In this document: one piece after another, positions 14,401-25,400 of the stretch
How the letters are laid out: each line of letters opens with the position of its first letter
How positions within the stretch are numbered: the stretch's first letter is position 1
Virus record (IMG/VR): IMGVR_UViG_3300028595_000015
Location: 1 to 56,180 of that record
Reading direction: 5' to 3' (one strand)
Length of the DNA stretch: 56,180 nt
Source of the DNA: a virus
The notes under the pieces: generated by a model
What the model was told of the DNA's origin: nothing
The model's database searches: none
The model's input: the letters and a program-made list of their open reading frames with translations, nothing else
Program-made: the position numbers and the translations under genes

Positions 14401-16872
14401 CCTTTAACATTAATAGGCATGATGGATATTTTAAAAATAGGTAAGACTCTTTTGTCGTTGGGTGTTTTGTTTGGTCTGGTAACAGCAGCAAGCAAGTCTC
14501 TTAAATTAAAAGATGCCAATAGATTAAAAGTTTTGGCAAAAGAATTAATAAAATTGTCTATTGCTTTATCTTTCTTTGGGACATCAATGTTAATTGTCGG
14601 TCTTAATAGCTGGAACACAATTGCTAAATCAATTGTTTCAATATCAGGTATATTTATTGCAATGGCATATTTAGGTAAGTCATTAACAAAACCAAGAGTC
14701 GCTAATCTTTCTAAATTGATATGGATGTTAATTCCGTTATCTATTGGTTTATTAGCTTTTGGTGCATCTTTGGTTGGAATCTCTTTAATTCCTTGGAAAA
14801 ACATAGGAAAGTCTATGTTGTTGGTAATTGGGATTCTATCAATGTTAACAATATTAACAAAAGTATTAAAATCAGTAGGGTCTGGACCTAAATCATTATT
14901 GATATTAGGTGTTGCGCTTGGTGTTCTTTCTGGCGGACTACTTCTATTTAGTGTAGCTTTAATTGCTTTGGGGAATATACCATTTAAGGTGATCGCAACA
15001 GGACTTTTAGGTATAATGGCATTATTTGGCATTTTAGTTGGCGTTGGATATTTAATAACTCCTATCATACCGTCTTTATTGGCGTTAGCCACAACCATGT
15101 TAATAATGGCCGGTGCAGTAGCTATTTTTGGAGTTGGTGCTGTTCTTTTGGCGAAAGCGTTTGCAATATTTACAGCAGCAGTCGTTGCCGGAGGTGTCGC
15201 ATTTGGTGTAACATTAGGTTTAATGGCTTCTGCAGTATTAGCGGCAATGCCGACCATAATAGCAGCAATAGGCGAATTCGTTAAAGGCCTTATACAGAAA
15301 TGGATTGAAGTTATTCCATTAGTTATAACCAGTTTCAAAGTGTTTATAGTAGAATTTGTTAAAGCACTTGGCGAATTGATACCTGAAATAGGAGCAGTAA
15401 TTGTAACATTAGGGAAAGAATTATTAAACATAATCGATGAGTTAGCACCAACAATAACTAATACAATGTTGAATCTTATGACGTCTATACTAGATGGTCT
15501 AATTAAACACGCGCCAGATTTGGCTACTAAATTGTTAGATTTATACATTGGTATTTTTAATTCATTACAAACAAAGATACCAGAAATAATGGAATCTATG
15601 AGATTGTTTATAACAGAAATAATCATTGCGGCAGTCGATGAGATAACGGCGTTCTATCCAATGTTAGTAGATGAAGGTTTTAGATTAATCATAGGTTTAT
15701 TAGACGGTTTGGGGTTAGCGATAGAAGAGAATTCAAGTAAAATAAATGAAGCAATGAAACGCTTCGGTAATCACATTTTGCAAGCTTTCAAAAACTTCTT
15801 CGGAATAAATTCGCCTTCAACCGTAATGGCTAGTCTTGGAGGTTTCTTAGTACAGGGGCTTATTAAAGGTTTGTGGGATAATTTAGTATATTTACTACAA
15901 TCTATAGGTACTTGGGTAAGAAATATATGGAACACTCTAGTTACAAAATTCCTAGAAGCAATTGACATGGGTAAAACATTGGTCCTTAATATTAAAGATG
16001 GAGCCGCTAGTGCATGGGGTACTATAAAAGAATGGTTTTCGGAAAAAGCTACTTCTATAGTTGACGTATTTAGTAACATTAAAGGCTTTATAAAAAATGC
16101 TGGCCGTGATGTCTTAGGTAATTTTAAAGAAGGATTCAAGAATGCTTGGAATGGAGCTTTGGGTATAGCTAGATGGATTGGCGAGAAAGTTGATTGGATA
16201 AAAGATACGTTTAGGAATTTGCCAGAATCATTTAGAAATATAGGTGGCAACATAATGGACGGTTTAAAAGAAGGCCTTAGAGACACTTGGCATAAGGTAA
16301 AAGAAGTATTAAACACTCTAGTTGGATATTTACCATTATGGGCTCAAGATTTACTTGGTATAGCATCGCCATCAAAGGTATTTAAAGAGATAGGTGGTTA
16401 TGTATCAGAAGGTATGGCCGTCGGTATTGATAGTAACACAAAAATGGTTAAAAAAAGCGCTTTGGATATGGCGGATGGAGCTATAGATAGCGTTGAAAAA
16501 TCTGGTATGAATAATGCACTATCTTCCATTCTAGATATGCTTTCTGGAGAATTTGATAATGAGATAGTTATAAAACCAGTGTTAGATCTTTCAGAAATTC
16601 AAAATGGAAAAAATTTAATGAGTAGTATGTTATCGGGTAATTATGGAATAGATGTGTCAAATTCAATGGCAAATGTTGTAAGAGATAATATTAATAAGCC
16701 CGCTGACAAAAATAACAAAACAAACACCACTTCCTCTGGAGAAAATAATGGTGCAGAAATAATTAACAACACATTTAACATAACAGGAGCAAATCCTAAA
16801 GAAATCGCAGAGGAGGTTTCTAAAGTATTACAAAATCAAGTAGATAGGAGAAAACTTAGATGGGGAGTATAA
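11407..16872 (+). CDS. tape measure protein
   Basis: 1821 residues, the longest gene of the window, in the expected place between chaperones and distal tail protein. Tape measure proteins set tail length and take part in DNA passage into the cell. The N-terminal part resembles TMP domains (TFTASGRDLDESANAMMGIA, QLSQALGRGYVGWADYKSI). The centre (about 770-1300) is a long series of hydrophobic segments, likely membrane-interacting. The C-terminal third has GINSPSTVMASLGG and GIASPSKVFKEIGG, the repeated S-P-S phage motif. I see no lysozyme or peptidase domain in it. At about 0.1 nm per 1.5 residues it predicts a long tail. It overlaps the next gene by 13 bp. Confidence 0.92.
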   Translation: MSRFVDERVVEMSFDNKKFEKNVKTSMGTIDKLKSSLDFSGTSNAISNELGSINVSGLTAAMYRAKQQFTALEVVAITALANITNRIVNLGVEMVKSLSTDNIAAGWQKLGQIAISEATLLAQGFEQDKVTETLEKLTWFADETSYSLTDMVDNMSKFTASGRDLDESANAMMGIANWAALAGQNSTKASTAMYQLSQALGRGYVGWADYKSIVNANMDMREFRQRALDMAVLKGELVALTDGSYASKNGDIFNIDNFTESLSTGQWFTSDVLLATLNEYAEGANKIFQLIADDDSVDTATEAIKKYSDEIDAFQLKAFLAAQEARTFRDTILAVQDAVSSGYMMMFTKVFGAVSEAKVFWTDLANELYNVFMDGMWKKIDILDIWANLDGRDDLFANTEENTGAFWNLFNAIVAIKDLISGAWQDVFGFSEAEEYGKQINEIAVKLKDLTTRFKEFTSKLFLNKEATKDLKNIFRGLFSILKIVGKTFKAVYKGLKPVYEVLSQITGNLNLLGFFGDIGNAIANFADSDDMFESITESISGFLKTIINFIEKSEIIETVMTGATIAVSWLGDKLNTVVIPTVKKTGLLLGWLGKEITILLDKTGALIAKFINWFKTNERIQNGFAKFKSLMVTIGESFSYARDKIVEFFKSFNKGDSDGFLEFSEDAEKRLKPFAKFVEGFVTLLEGLWTVIKSVSNTVGQFFKFIGESLTKIGNKLKEIFTKENGDVDFAKLFTVGFWGAIAVGVYRFAEVLQSITSVIRDAFEGMFDYFNSKAMQQYMEAIKTMSISIMLMVASLIILGSIDEGVLKRGLASLTALIAYIVGTMILMKNLVKGSSTKSIIKDGRKSIKDTIDMTSNLVGLGVAFMGLGVAVMLLATSMKLINTMDPKELAYGLLIVGSLMGMLTVVMRLVSSKDKQVNKAVKSMVKMALSIALLVRPLKRIGGIDTKVAIKGLIGIASLMIIVTGYSRYSKVMNKSQKAVYGLIGIAVALNLMILPLTLIGMMDILKIGKTLLSLGVLFGLVTAASKSLKLKDANRLKVLAKELIKLSIALSFFGTSMLIVGLNSWNTIAKSIVSISGIFIAMAYLGKSLTKPRVANLSKLIWMLIPLSIGLLAFGASLVGISLIPWKNIGKSMLLVIGILSMLTILTKVLKSVGSGPKSLLILGVALGVLSGGLLLFSVALIALGNIPFKVIATGLLGIMALFGILVGVGYLITPIIPSLLALATTMLIMAGAVAIFGVGAVLLAKAFAIFTAAVVAGGVAFGVTLGLMASAVLAAMPTIIAAIGEFVKGLIQKWIEVIPLVITSFKVFIVEFVKALGELIPEIGAVIVTLGKELLNIIDELAPTITNTMLNLMTSILDGLIKHAPDLATKLLDLYIGIFNSLQTKIPEIMESMRLFITEIIIAAVDEITAFYPMLVDEGFRLIIGLLDGLGLAIEENSSKINEAMKRFGNHILQAFKNFFGINSPSTVMASLGGFLVQGLIKGLWDNLVYLLQSIGTWVRNIWNTLVTKFLEAIDMGKTLVLNIKDGAASAWGTIKEWFSEKATSIVDVFSNIKGFIKNAGRDVLGNFKEGFKNAWNGALGIARWIGEKVDWIKDTFRNLPESFRNIGGNIMDGLKEGLRDTWHKVKEVLNTLVGYLPLWAQDLLGIASPSKVFKEIGGYVSEGMAVGIDSNTKMVKKSALDMADGAIDSVEKSGMNNALSSILDMLSGEFDNEIVIKPVLDLSEIQNGKNLMSSMLSGNYGIDVSNSMANVVRDNINKPADKNNKTNTTSSGENNGAEIINNTFNITGANPKEIAEEVSKVLQNQVDRRKLRWGV

Positions 16873-17609
16873 CATTTAATAACATATCTACAAACAGCAT
16901 GGGGGTCGTAGTTCAGGCCCCTCCTGTTTATGAATTTCCAGCTAGGAACATGTCCTCTGCAAGCATTAATGGTCGCAATGGAGATATACTGATAGATAAA
17001 AACTCTTATAAAAACGTAGTTAGAGAGTATAGTTTAGCAGCCGCGTTGGATACGACAGAAGGTGCGTTTGTGGATAAAGTTCGTGAAATAGTTGACTGGT
17101 TATCAACGGTTAATGGTTACGCCAGATTGACTGATACATACGAGCCAGAGTATTTTAGATTGGCTGCTTTTAGATCAGGAGGCGCAATGCCAAACTTTTA
17201 CGACCAAGCAACCGCTATAAAAATAAAGTTTGAGTGTAAACCTCAAAGATTTTTAATATCGGGGGAGGATCCGATAGTAGACAATAACTATCAAGAGGGT
17301 AGATGGATAAATGTCCCAAATCCTACAAAATATATAGCTTTACCAGAAATAACAATCAACGGTGAAGATGTTAATTTAAAATTCTCAGAATCTAATAATG
17401 GTGATATTATTTCTGAGATTAGTATAGACGGAACACTAGTAAACGCCATAATTGATTCTGAATTACAAGATTGTTATGACGAAACACAGTATTTAAATAA
17501 TAACACAGAAACAATAAATGGATTTCCAAAACTATATCCCGGAGACAATTGGATATTCATAAATGAAGGGATAAGCTTATCAATTAAACCAAGATGGTGG
17601 GTGTTATAA
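16860..17609 (+). CDS. distal tail protein (Dit-like)
   Basis: 249 residues. The N-terminal TFNNISTNSMGVVVQAPP and ASINGRNGDILIDKNSYKN are the hallmark of Dit proteins, which form the hexameric hub between tail tube and baseplate. The C-terminal half is a galectin-like beta region typical of longer Dits. The start ATG lies inside the tape measure gene, behind GATAGGAGAAA. It directly abuts the next gene. Confidence 0.85.
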   Translation: MGSITFNNISTNSMGVVVQAPPVYEFPARNMSSASINGRNGDILIDKNSYKNVVREYSLAAALDTTEGAFVDKVREIVDWLSTVNGYARLTDTYEPEYFRLAAFRSGGAMPNFYDQATAIKIKFECKPQRFLISGEDPIVDNNYQEGRWINVPNPTKYIALPEITINGEDVNLKFSESNNGDIISEISIDGTLVNAIIDSELQDCYDETQYLNNNTETINGFPKLYPGDNWIFINEGISLSIKPRWWVL

Positions 17610-20600
17610 ATGATTAGAATATATGATAAGGATGAAACGTCATTCGATAAACTTGGGCTTGGTAGCTTAGATGATACTTTAGCTGCTGTTGTAGTAGAAG
17701 AGTTAAATGGGGAATATGAGCTTGAGATGGAGTACCCATTATCGGGTAGACATTTCGATAAAATAAAGATTCAGAATATTATATTTTGTAAATCAAATGT
17801 TAATTCGGATCCGCAACCTTTTCGTATATACTCTATTACAAAACCTATTGACGGCGTAGTAACAATTAATGCAGAACATATTTCTTATGATATGAATGGT
17901 ATATTAATATTACCAAAAAGAGTGGAGAATTATGTAAGTGTTTATATCATAAGTGATTTAGAAGAGGATAGATACAAAGAGCAATGGCTATCATTGACTG
18001 TTGATGGTAATGCGCTAGATCCAGATTCAGACGCGATTTATATTGTAAAATCTGAAGGAGATTATTATAATAATCTATACGTTTGGGATTATTTACGTAG
18101 TATTTATGAAGAGGTTAATAGTCATGCTTTTCCAATAGCGTCTTATGGAACAAAAGTAACTATTGGTGATGAAGAGGGTTATCAACTAGGAAGTATCATA
18201 GCAGGAATCAATGCAGCAACAGCCCTTCCTTTAAAAAATCCTTTTACAGTTTATAAAGGAAATGATAAGGAAAATGAATTAAAAGAAGAAGGTTTTAAAA
18301 TAAGTAAACCGATGTCTCTAAGACAAGTATTAGGAGGTTCGACAGAGTCTTTGCTTGAAACATTTAAAGGAGAATTGTCTTTTGATGGTTTTAGAGTTTA
18401 CTTAAACAACAAAAGAGGCGTTGATCGCGGGATAACAATTCGTTATGGTAAAAACATGACGGATTTAGAACATGAAGAAGAAGGAACAAGTCTATATACA
18501 GGAATATTTCCTTTTTATTCTAAAGCTTACTCGGAGTCTTTTACAAGTACTAGTCCAGTATTTCAAGAAGCTTATATAGTAGACGGAGCAATAGCATTTA
18601 CCGCTGGATGGTTATCTACAGAGATAGCAGATGCTGATGCATTGACAGGAGGTATTCCTCTAAAACCAATAGTAGAAGCTTCTAGAGTTTTAATTGGCGC
18701 TGTTAATGAAGTGGTAGAAAGATATGCACCAATGATCATTAAAACAGAGGGCGATAATGAAGATAAGATTGTTGTCTTTAAAAAGAATAAAAAAGCAACT
18801 GAAGATGAACCAGCAACATTATTTGATGTTTGGGTAGATTTTGATGTAGTAAATGATTTAGAGGTTGTTTCAAACATTTATAGTAGTATAGATAAAACTC
18901 CAGAAACACTTATGACTCCTGAATTTGGGATGATATACAGAGTTATGGATGAAGAAGCAACAGAATTATTTAGTAAAAATATTATTTACGTTGATTCAGA
19001 AATAGGATTTATCGTGTATGATAGTGATGGGTTTTATCATTTTGCAGAAGATGCAACCAAAGTTAGTGATTCCACACCATTACCTTTAATAATTCCATTG
19101 TATAAAATAAGTTGGAATGAAGTTAATGAAGAATGGGAAAAAGATTTAGATAACGGAAAATACTATGCTAGACCTATCAAACCATCCGTTTCAACAGAGA
19201 GTGTAGAAAAGTATGTTTATGTCGATCTTCAAAGACATCAGGTAGAAGACGGTTCTGATACAATACTTCAAAATGGAATAATATATGTTAATGAAACTTT
19301 AAAAAATAGAGACGTTCAAAACATTTTATCACTTGATTTAACATCTGATATAGATGCAATAGGTGGTTTAAATCCAGAGGATGTCACTAGAGATCACGTG
19401 TTTAATAAAGCAGAGAAATATTTAGAGGATAATGATTTAACAAAAACAAAAGAAACAATAACCATAGCTTTTGCAATGTTATCTGATAGTGCTGAGTATG
19501 AGCATCTTAAAGGGTTAGAAATCGTTGAAATTGGAGATGAAATCGGCGTTGTTTATGAAAATTTAGGAGTTAACGCAAAACACAGGATTATAGCAACAGA
19601 ATATGACGTTTTGACAGACTCTTATATTTCTATAGAATTAGGAGAAAAACAAAAAAGCATAAGTAATAACGTTGTTACTTCTGGTGATAATGTATCTACT
19701 CTTAAAAATGATTCTGAATACACAGACAAAGAATACATAACAAAACTTATTGCGGAGAATGCGGAGATAATAAATGCTGAGATACAAAACGCTTTTATAG
19801 AGACATTGAAAGTTGCCAAGGTAGATGTTACAGGTTTAATTGAAGCAACTAGTGCTTCTATAGATTCGCTAATAGCAAAATTATTGGTTGCAGAAGATGC
19901 AGAAATTAAAAATGCATTAACCGCAGGTGCTTTAAAAGTACGTGGAGATATAGATGTCGATAGTGGTCATATTAAGATAAAAAGAAGAACCGACATAACA
20001 ATTACAAACGTCTACACTAGAGATGGAGAAGAAGCTTACTCATCAACATGGCTAAGCGATTCTTTTGGTGGAACATCATTAATACCTAATGAAAATACTT
20101 CATACCTAATAAAATCAACAGGTAATTATAAAAATATTCTTGTTGGTTGGGATTCAACTAACAGTAGTTACTATAGACTAAGTCAGTATATATTTGAAGT
20201 CGATAGAGAAGGTAATTTAACTGCGCAATCTGTTAATATAGAAGGCGGTATAATAACAATAGGGAATGATATTTTTACAGTTGATCGTAATGGTCTTGTT
20301 AAATCTGAGAATATTTATATAAAAGACGGATATGCTGATAAAATGGACGTTGGAGAAATGAACGTTAATGAAATCACTGTTGATGAGATATTTTTTACAG
20401 ATAGTGACGTTTCGTTAAAAAGAATTTCAGAAGGTAATTTCGAATCGCACGAAGTCAACATCATGGCAAATGGTGTAATAGTTAACAATGTTTTGACGAT
20501 TACAATAACCCCAACGTATAGTTTATATTCCAATAAAGTTATAAAAGTTAGTTATACTTATAAAGATGCATTAGGTAATTTATATCCTGGAATGATTAAT

Positions 20601-20888
20601 ATTACATTAATAGCTGGTGCACCAAACGCGTCGGCTGATATAAATTTAGGACCTGGGACTTGGTTTGTTGAGAACAAATTTAACAGAGTATTTCCAACTA
20701 CTTTTACGGAATCAAGAATTAATGGTAGCAGTGATAGTTTGGTAATAGTTATAAATGGTCAGGAGTACGATATAATAACAGGAATAACGGCCAATGATAA
20801 CGGGCCAATTTCTATAGAAAACGAATTACCAAGCGGAGATGGTATGAGAAATAACTATATGGTATTTGTTTTTAGAGAACAAAGTTAG
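17610..20888 (+). CDS. tail-associated endopeptidase-type protein (Tal/minor structural protein)
   Basis: 1092 residues following Dit, as usual for Tal. Residues 1-120 (RIYDKDETSFDKLGLGSLDD ... ITINAEHISYDMNGI type) match the N-terminal region of phage minor structural/tail endopeptidase proteins, which form the trimeric tail tip. After this barrel region come long insertions, a coiled coil around 690-770 (IAENAEIINAEIQNAFIETL), and a C-terminal beta-rich region. No clear peptidoglycan hydrolase active site is visible, so the peptidase name is by family only. The size suggests a tip with attached fibre stem. Confidence 0.75.
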   Translation: MIRIYDKDETSFDKLGLGSLDDTLAAVVVEELNGEYELEMEYPLSGRHFDKIKIQNIIFCKSNVNSDPQPFRIYSITKPIDGVVTINAEHISYDMNGILILPKRVENYVSVYIISDLEEDRYKEQWLSLTVDGNALDPDSDAIYIVKSEGDYYNNLYVWDYLRSIYEEVNSHAFPIASYGTKVTIGDEEGYQLGSIIAGINAATALPLKNPFTVYKGNDKENELKEEGFKISKPMSLRQVLGGSTESLLETFKGELSFDGFRVYLNNKRGVDRGITIRYGKNMTDLEHEEEGTSLYTGIFPFYSKAYSESFTSTSPVFQEAYIVDGAIAFTAGWLSTEIADADALTGGIPLKPIVEASRVLIGAVNEVVERYAPMIIKTEGDNEDKIVVFKKNKKATEDEPATLFDVWVDFDVVNDLEVVSNIYSSIDKTPETLMTPEFGMIYRVMDEEATELFSKNIIYVDSEIGFIVYDSDGFYHFAEDATKVSDSTPLPLIIPLYKISWNEVNEEWEKDLDNGKYYARPIKPSVSTESVEKYVYVDLQRHQVEDGSDTILQNGIIYVNETLKNRDVQNILSLDLTSDIDAIGGLNPEDVTRDHVFNKAEKYLEDNDLTKTKETITIAFAMLSDSAEYEHLKGLEIVEIGDEIGVVYENLGVNAKHRIIATEYDVLTDSYISIELGEKQKSISNNVVTSGDNVSTLKNDSEYTDKEYITKLIAENAEIINAEIQNAFIETLKVAKVDVTGLIEATSASIDSLIAKLLVAEDAEIKNALTAGALKVRGDIDVDSGHIKIKRRTDITITNVYTRDGEEAYSSTWLSDSFGGTSLIPNENTSYLIKSTGNYKNILVGWDSTNSSYYRLSQYIFEVDREGNLTAQSVNIEGGIITIGNDIFTVDRNGLVKSENIYIKDGYADKMDVGEMNVNEITVDEIFFTDSDVSLKRISEGNFESHEVNIMANGVIVNNVLTITITPTYSLYSNKVIKVSYTYKDALGNLYPGMINITLIAGAPNASADINLGPGTWFVENKFNRVFPTTFTESRINGSSDSLVIVINGQEYDIITGITANDNGPISIENELPSGDGMRNNYMVFVFREQS

Positions 20889-20914
20889 AAAATTATTTAT
20901 GAGGAGAACTTAAA

Positions 20915-21313
20915 ATGAAAGAAAAAAAACCAGTTTCAAAAATGAATAAACCAGAATTACTAGAAGAAGTAAAAAGACTTAAAGATATCGAAGAACGTTA
21001 TTTTAGGGCAGAAACAAAATTTGAAAATATGAAATCGGCTAGAGAGAGTGATTTATTAGAGGTTGACGAGGCTCGAAAAATTAAGAGAGAATCGAAAGCA
21101 AAAGAACAACTGATGGTAAACGCATATAATAGTCAAATTGAACATCTAAAAAAAACAGTAAAAGAGCAATCAGAATTAATCTTAAGTTTGTTTGATACAA
21201 CAGATAATTTATTTAATCAGCAACGTTTCTTTTATAAAAAATATAAAGGGATTTTTATTTCAGACGAAGAAATAAAAAAGGAAGCGATTGATGATGAAAA
21301 AGTAAAAGAATAA
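20915..21313 (+). CDS. coiled-coil protein in tail-fibre region
   Basis: 132 residues, almost entirely charged helix with heptad-like spacing (LLEEVKRLKDIEERYFRAE, IEHLKKTVKEQSELILSL). No domain recognised. Between the tail tip and fibre genes, it may be a trimerisation rod or fibre chaperone; this is inference. Strong site GAGGAGAACTTAAA before ATG. Confidence 0.55.
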   Translation: MKEKKPVSKMNKPELLEEVKRLKDIEERYFRAETKFENMKSARESDLLEVDEARKIKRESKAKEQLMVNAYNSQIEHLKKTVKEQSELILSLFDTTDNLFNQQRFFYKKYKGIFISDEEIKKEAIDDEKVKE

Positions 21314-21330
21314 TAGGAGGTTAAGCTTAC

Positions 21331-22104
21331 ATGGCTACATATAAAGGATTATTTTATGTCTATAATGAAACAGAAAATGATTTTGATATTTTAAAACCTG
21401 ATATAGACGCGGATAATGTTATTGGCGGAGTATTTCATTTAGATAGAATTCCAGAATTGACGCTGGATAAAATACCAACTTTGGATTCTTCTAAAATACC
21501 AGATTTAAATGCTTCTAAAATCACAGATGGAATTTTAGATCCTGCATTATTCCCAGCAATAGCAATTAGTTCTGTGCATACAGTAACATCAATGGCATCT
21601 TTGTCCGTTATTTATACTGGCTCAGAACTACAGTCTGGGGATGTTGTCATATCAATAAATGAAAACAAGTCATATATTCATAACGGAGGTACTGCAGGGG
21701 ATGCCTCTGATTTCACAGAATTAAAAACCCCTACATCAGGAGTTACATCTGTTAATTCCATGACTGGTGCAGTAACATTGACAAAAGCACACATAGGTCT
21801 AAACAATGTTGACAACACTGCAGATGCTTCTAAAAATGTTTTGAGCGCTTCAAAATGGACTAATTCTAGAAAGTTAACATTAGGAGGAGATGCTACTGGG
21901 GAAGTAACTTTTAATGGTGAAAATGATTTTACATTAACGGTTACCGTTGCTAATAATTCGCATGAACACACTATTAGCAACATTACTAATTTAGGAGATA
22001 CGCTTTTAGCGAAACAGGACAAAATAGACGTTATAACACAAGCGACATTCTCGTCGTTGTCAACAAGTGGATTAAATGACGGTAAAATTGTATTTGTCCA
22101 TTAA
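21331..22104 (+). CDS. tail fibre protein
   Basis: 257 residues. The middle contains VTSVNSMTGAVTLTKAHIGL and NNVDNTADASKN, the fibre motif widely seen in phage side-tail and long tail fibres, then HEHTISNITNLGDTLLAKQD. The N-terminal part has leucine/isoleucine repeats (ELTLDKIPTLDSSKIPDL), a short-period repeat typical of fibrous stems. Likely part of the host-recognition apparatus. The fibre is short and ends with a small domain resembling the C-terminal appendage of other fibres. Confidence 0.75.
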   Translation: MATYKGLFYVYNETENDFDILKPDIDADNVIGGVFHLDRIPELTLDKIPTLDSSKIPDLNASKITDGILDPALFPAIAISSVHTVTSMASLSVIYTGSELQSGDVVISINENKSYIHNGGTAGDASDFTELKTPTSGVTSVNSMTGAVTLTKAHIGLNNVDNTADASKNVLSASKWTNSRKLTLGGDATGEVTFNGENDFTLTVTVANNSHEHTISNITNLGDTLLAKQDKIDVITQATFSSLSTSGLNDGKIVFVH

Positions 22105-22129
22105 AATAAAGATATAGGAGGTATATAGT

Positions 22130-22429
22130 ATGGCTGCTCTGAAAGGAACTTTAAAAAAATGGACAGTGGCTGATGATGAATGGTCAGACTTGTATCCAAG
22201 AACGGTTTTTGATGAAGTGATGGTAAGTGAATTAGACGCGACAACACTAACATCAGTAATAAATACAATAAACCAGAGTATATCAAATCTTCAAAGCGGA
22301 GGAGCCGCTGCTGAAATAGTTGATGATAACACAGACAATACAACGAATTTTAAAATATGGACAGGACCATATTCGGATTTGCCGTCTACGCCTGATGATA
22401 GGGTAATATATTTGACGGATGTAGATTAG
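22130..22429 (+). CDS. small tail/fibre-associated protein
   Basis: 99 residues with its own GATATAGGAGG site. It contains ATTLTSVINTINQSISNLQ, a helical segment that could trimerise, and a C-terminal IWTGPYSDLPSTPDDRVIYL, a short motif common at the end of small phage fibre-associated proteins. No function can be assigned; membership of the fibre cluster is from context. Confidence 0.5.
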   Translation: MAALKGTLKKWTVADDEWSDLYPRTVFDEVMVSELDATTLTSVINTINQSISNLQSGGAAAEIVDDNTDNTTNFKIWTGPYSDLPSTPDDRVIYLTDVD

Positions 22430-22443
22430 GAGTTGATTATAGT

Positions 22444-25400
22444 ATGGCAGTAATTATTAAAAATACAAACCCTCAACCAAAAGGACAACAATTATGGGAC
22501 ACGCCTGGTGTTTATACTTTTACAGTACCTGTTGGAGTAACTTCTTTGTCAGGAGTACTCGTGGGCGCTGGAGGCGGTGCTGGTGGTTCTGGTAACAATG
22601 TTGGTGGCGCTGGTGGCGGTGGCGGATGTTTGGCATGGTTTAGAGGTTTAACAGTAACTCCAGGCGAAACTTTTGAAATAAAGGTTGGTGCTGGAGGAGC
22701 TGGAGGAGCTGCTGGTGGTGGAGATGGTTCTCACGGACAATGGGGTTATCTTAAAAGAAATTCTACCGGTGTAAAAATGATTGTCACTAGGTCTGGTAGA
22801 GGCGGCGTTGGAGATGCCGATCAACCAGGAGGAGTTAGCCTATCGGCTACTATAAATACGCCAGACGATTTCGAGGCGTACGATAGATACCTTGGCGGTC
22901 AGGGGGGAGCCTCTGATGGCGGTGCTTGTGGTGGCGCTGGAGGCGGTGCTGGTGGATATTCCGGTAATGGTGGTAAAGGTGGTACATCAAACAGTAATGT
23001 TGGTCAAACTGGTGGTACTGGCGGTGCTGCTGGTGGTGGAGAATCTGATAGTTATGGCGCTGGCGGAGGAGGAGGTACTGGAGTTTATGGCGAAGGTGCA
23101 TCGGGTGCTGCTACTGGTAATTTAGACGGTTCAGAAGGAGCCGGTGGTTATGGCGGTTCTGGTGGTGAAAAAGGCGAAAACGGAGATAATATGGGTGGAA
23201 AAGGTGGATGGCCTGGCGGGGGTGGAGGAGCCCCTGAAGATGACGATTTATTACCTGGTGGAGCAGGAGCTGATGGTGCTTGTCGTTTAATATGGGGAGC
23301 AAATAGGTATTTTCCAGACACTAACACATCAGATGTTGAGGAGAGCGATGATATTTTTGCTAATCTTACACCGAAATCTAAAGATGGAACCTCTTATAGA
23401 GATTTAGCAGCAGTTTATAGAGGAGAAACACTTATATGGCCTGAAGTAAAGAAACCTGTATTAGCTGAAGGAAATACTTACATCGATGGTGCATTCGCTA
23501 TAGATGTAGACAATCCTAATGATTTTCAATGCGGAGTTTATTATGGATTAACAACAGAGAAAGCAAGAACCTATAAAGCTTCTGTATCAGCATTGAGTGA
23601 ATATGGTTTAGATGTTACTGGTCTTAATAATGCTTGGCCATACACTATAAAGGTTAGTCTTAGAAAAGATAATGCATGGTCTACACCAGCATTAATTAAT
23701 GTAATTACTTATGGAGATAGAATTCCTTCTAACTTAGAATTGATTAGATATTGGTTCGATGAAACAAGTATAACAATAAGGGTTAAAAATAAAGACGTAT
23801 TACCAGTATATGTATATTATGAAGAAGATGATTCAACCCCTAATGATAATGCTGGGTTAGTTCAACCAGGAGAAACAGTGGATTGCACAATGTCTGGTCT
23901 TGTAAATGGACAAACTTATGATATTTATGCAAGAGCAAGAGGAGAATCTTTTTGGGGTTCGGATTATTCAGCTGATACGTTACACGTAGTAGTTACAACT
24001 GGTACTCCTACAGAGGAACCAACAATTGTTTACTCTTCAAAAACCCACGATTCAATTAATGTTTTGATAACAAATGAGGATAGTAGAAGCGTTACAATGT
24101 ATGCTGATGAGAATGAAAATCCAACAACATCAGTTGGTACTTTTTCTGCTGGCGAGACTAAGGTAGTAACAATTCCAGGTCTTTCGCCAGAAACAACTTA
24201 TAAAATATATGCAAAAGCTGTATATAATAGTATAGAATCTACTGTTGCAGAAACAATAGATATTACTACAAATACTGCCCCTAGAATACCAACAGAACCA
24301 ATGGTAAATTATGTGAGTAAAGGTATAAATTGGATTTCTGTAAGTGTTATAAATAAAGATATAGAATCCATAACGATATGCGCAGATGTAGATACGGATT
24401 ACCCTACCACCATTAAAGAAAGTGGCGTAGGGTATAATAGCGTTAAAACAATTGTGATTAGTGGGTTAGATGATTACACTTTATACGACGTGGCTGTTAG
24501 GGTTAAAACTTCTGAAAATGCATATTCGACAACGGTTTATATTAATGATGTTAGAACATTATCTAGGATTCCGTCGTCACCTACAATAACATATTTATCA
24601 AAGACAAACAACACAATAGAAGTAAGCGTTACTAATAATGATTCGGAAAGTGTTACATTATATTCAGATGAATTAGCGACGCCTGTTACGAACAGGGGTG
24701 TTTTAAGTTCTGTTCCACCTGGAGATACAGTGGTATTTGATGTGGAGAACTTAGAACCGTCTGCGACATATAGGATAAGAGCTAGAGTAAAGTTGAATGA
24801 TGTGTACTCTAGTACGGTTGAAACATCCGAAATAACAACTTATAGAGTACCAGCTATTCCTGAAATAATTTCTGGGAGTGTTACGGTTACTGCAAACACA
24901 ATAACGCTTATTGTTAAAAATAATGATCTAGAGACTTGTTATATTTGCGTTGACCACGATGATCCAACCCCAGGCACTTCATATGGAGAAGTTGCTTCGG
25001 GTCAAACAAAATCAATAACAATACTTGTGCCTAACTCAAATACTTTCTATGATGTTTATGCGTGCGCAAGATTAAATGGAGTTCATGGTTTGAGTGATAG
25101 TGTAGTTAATATTAAGACACTAGAAAGAGTGCCTGAGATGCCTGCGTTTAATGGGTACACAGCAACTTCTGATAGCATAACCCTTAATGTACACAATATG
25201 GATGATGAGACTGTTGAGTTATACTGTTCATTGGTTTCTGATGCAGGTGATACAACTAATTTATATTTACAACCTAATGGTGACGCTAGTGGTGGCGATT
25301 ACTTAAATTATACGATAGACGGTCTCAATCCAAATACTAGTTACACTGTCTATATAAAAGTTAAACTTGGTACAATGTTCTCACCAATTAATTCAACCAA

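Noticed and set aside
14355-15626. Long antisense reading frame of 423 codons inside the tape measure gene
   Set aside because: The opposite frame encodes an excellent tape measure protein; the antisense frame has no ribosome site, and open antisense frames are common opposite hydrophobic, AT-rich coding sequence.
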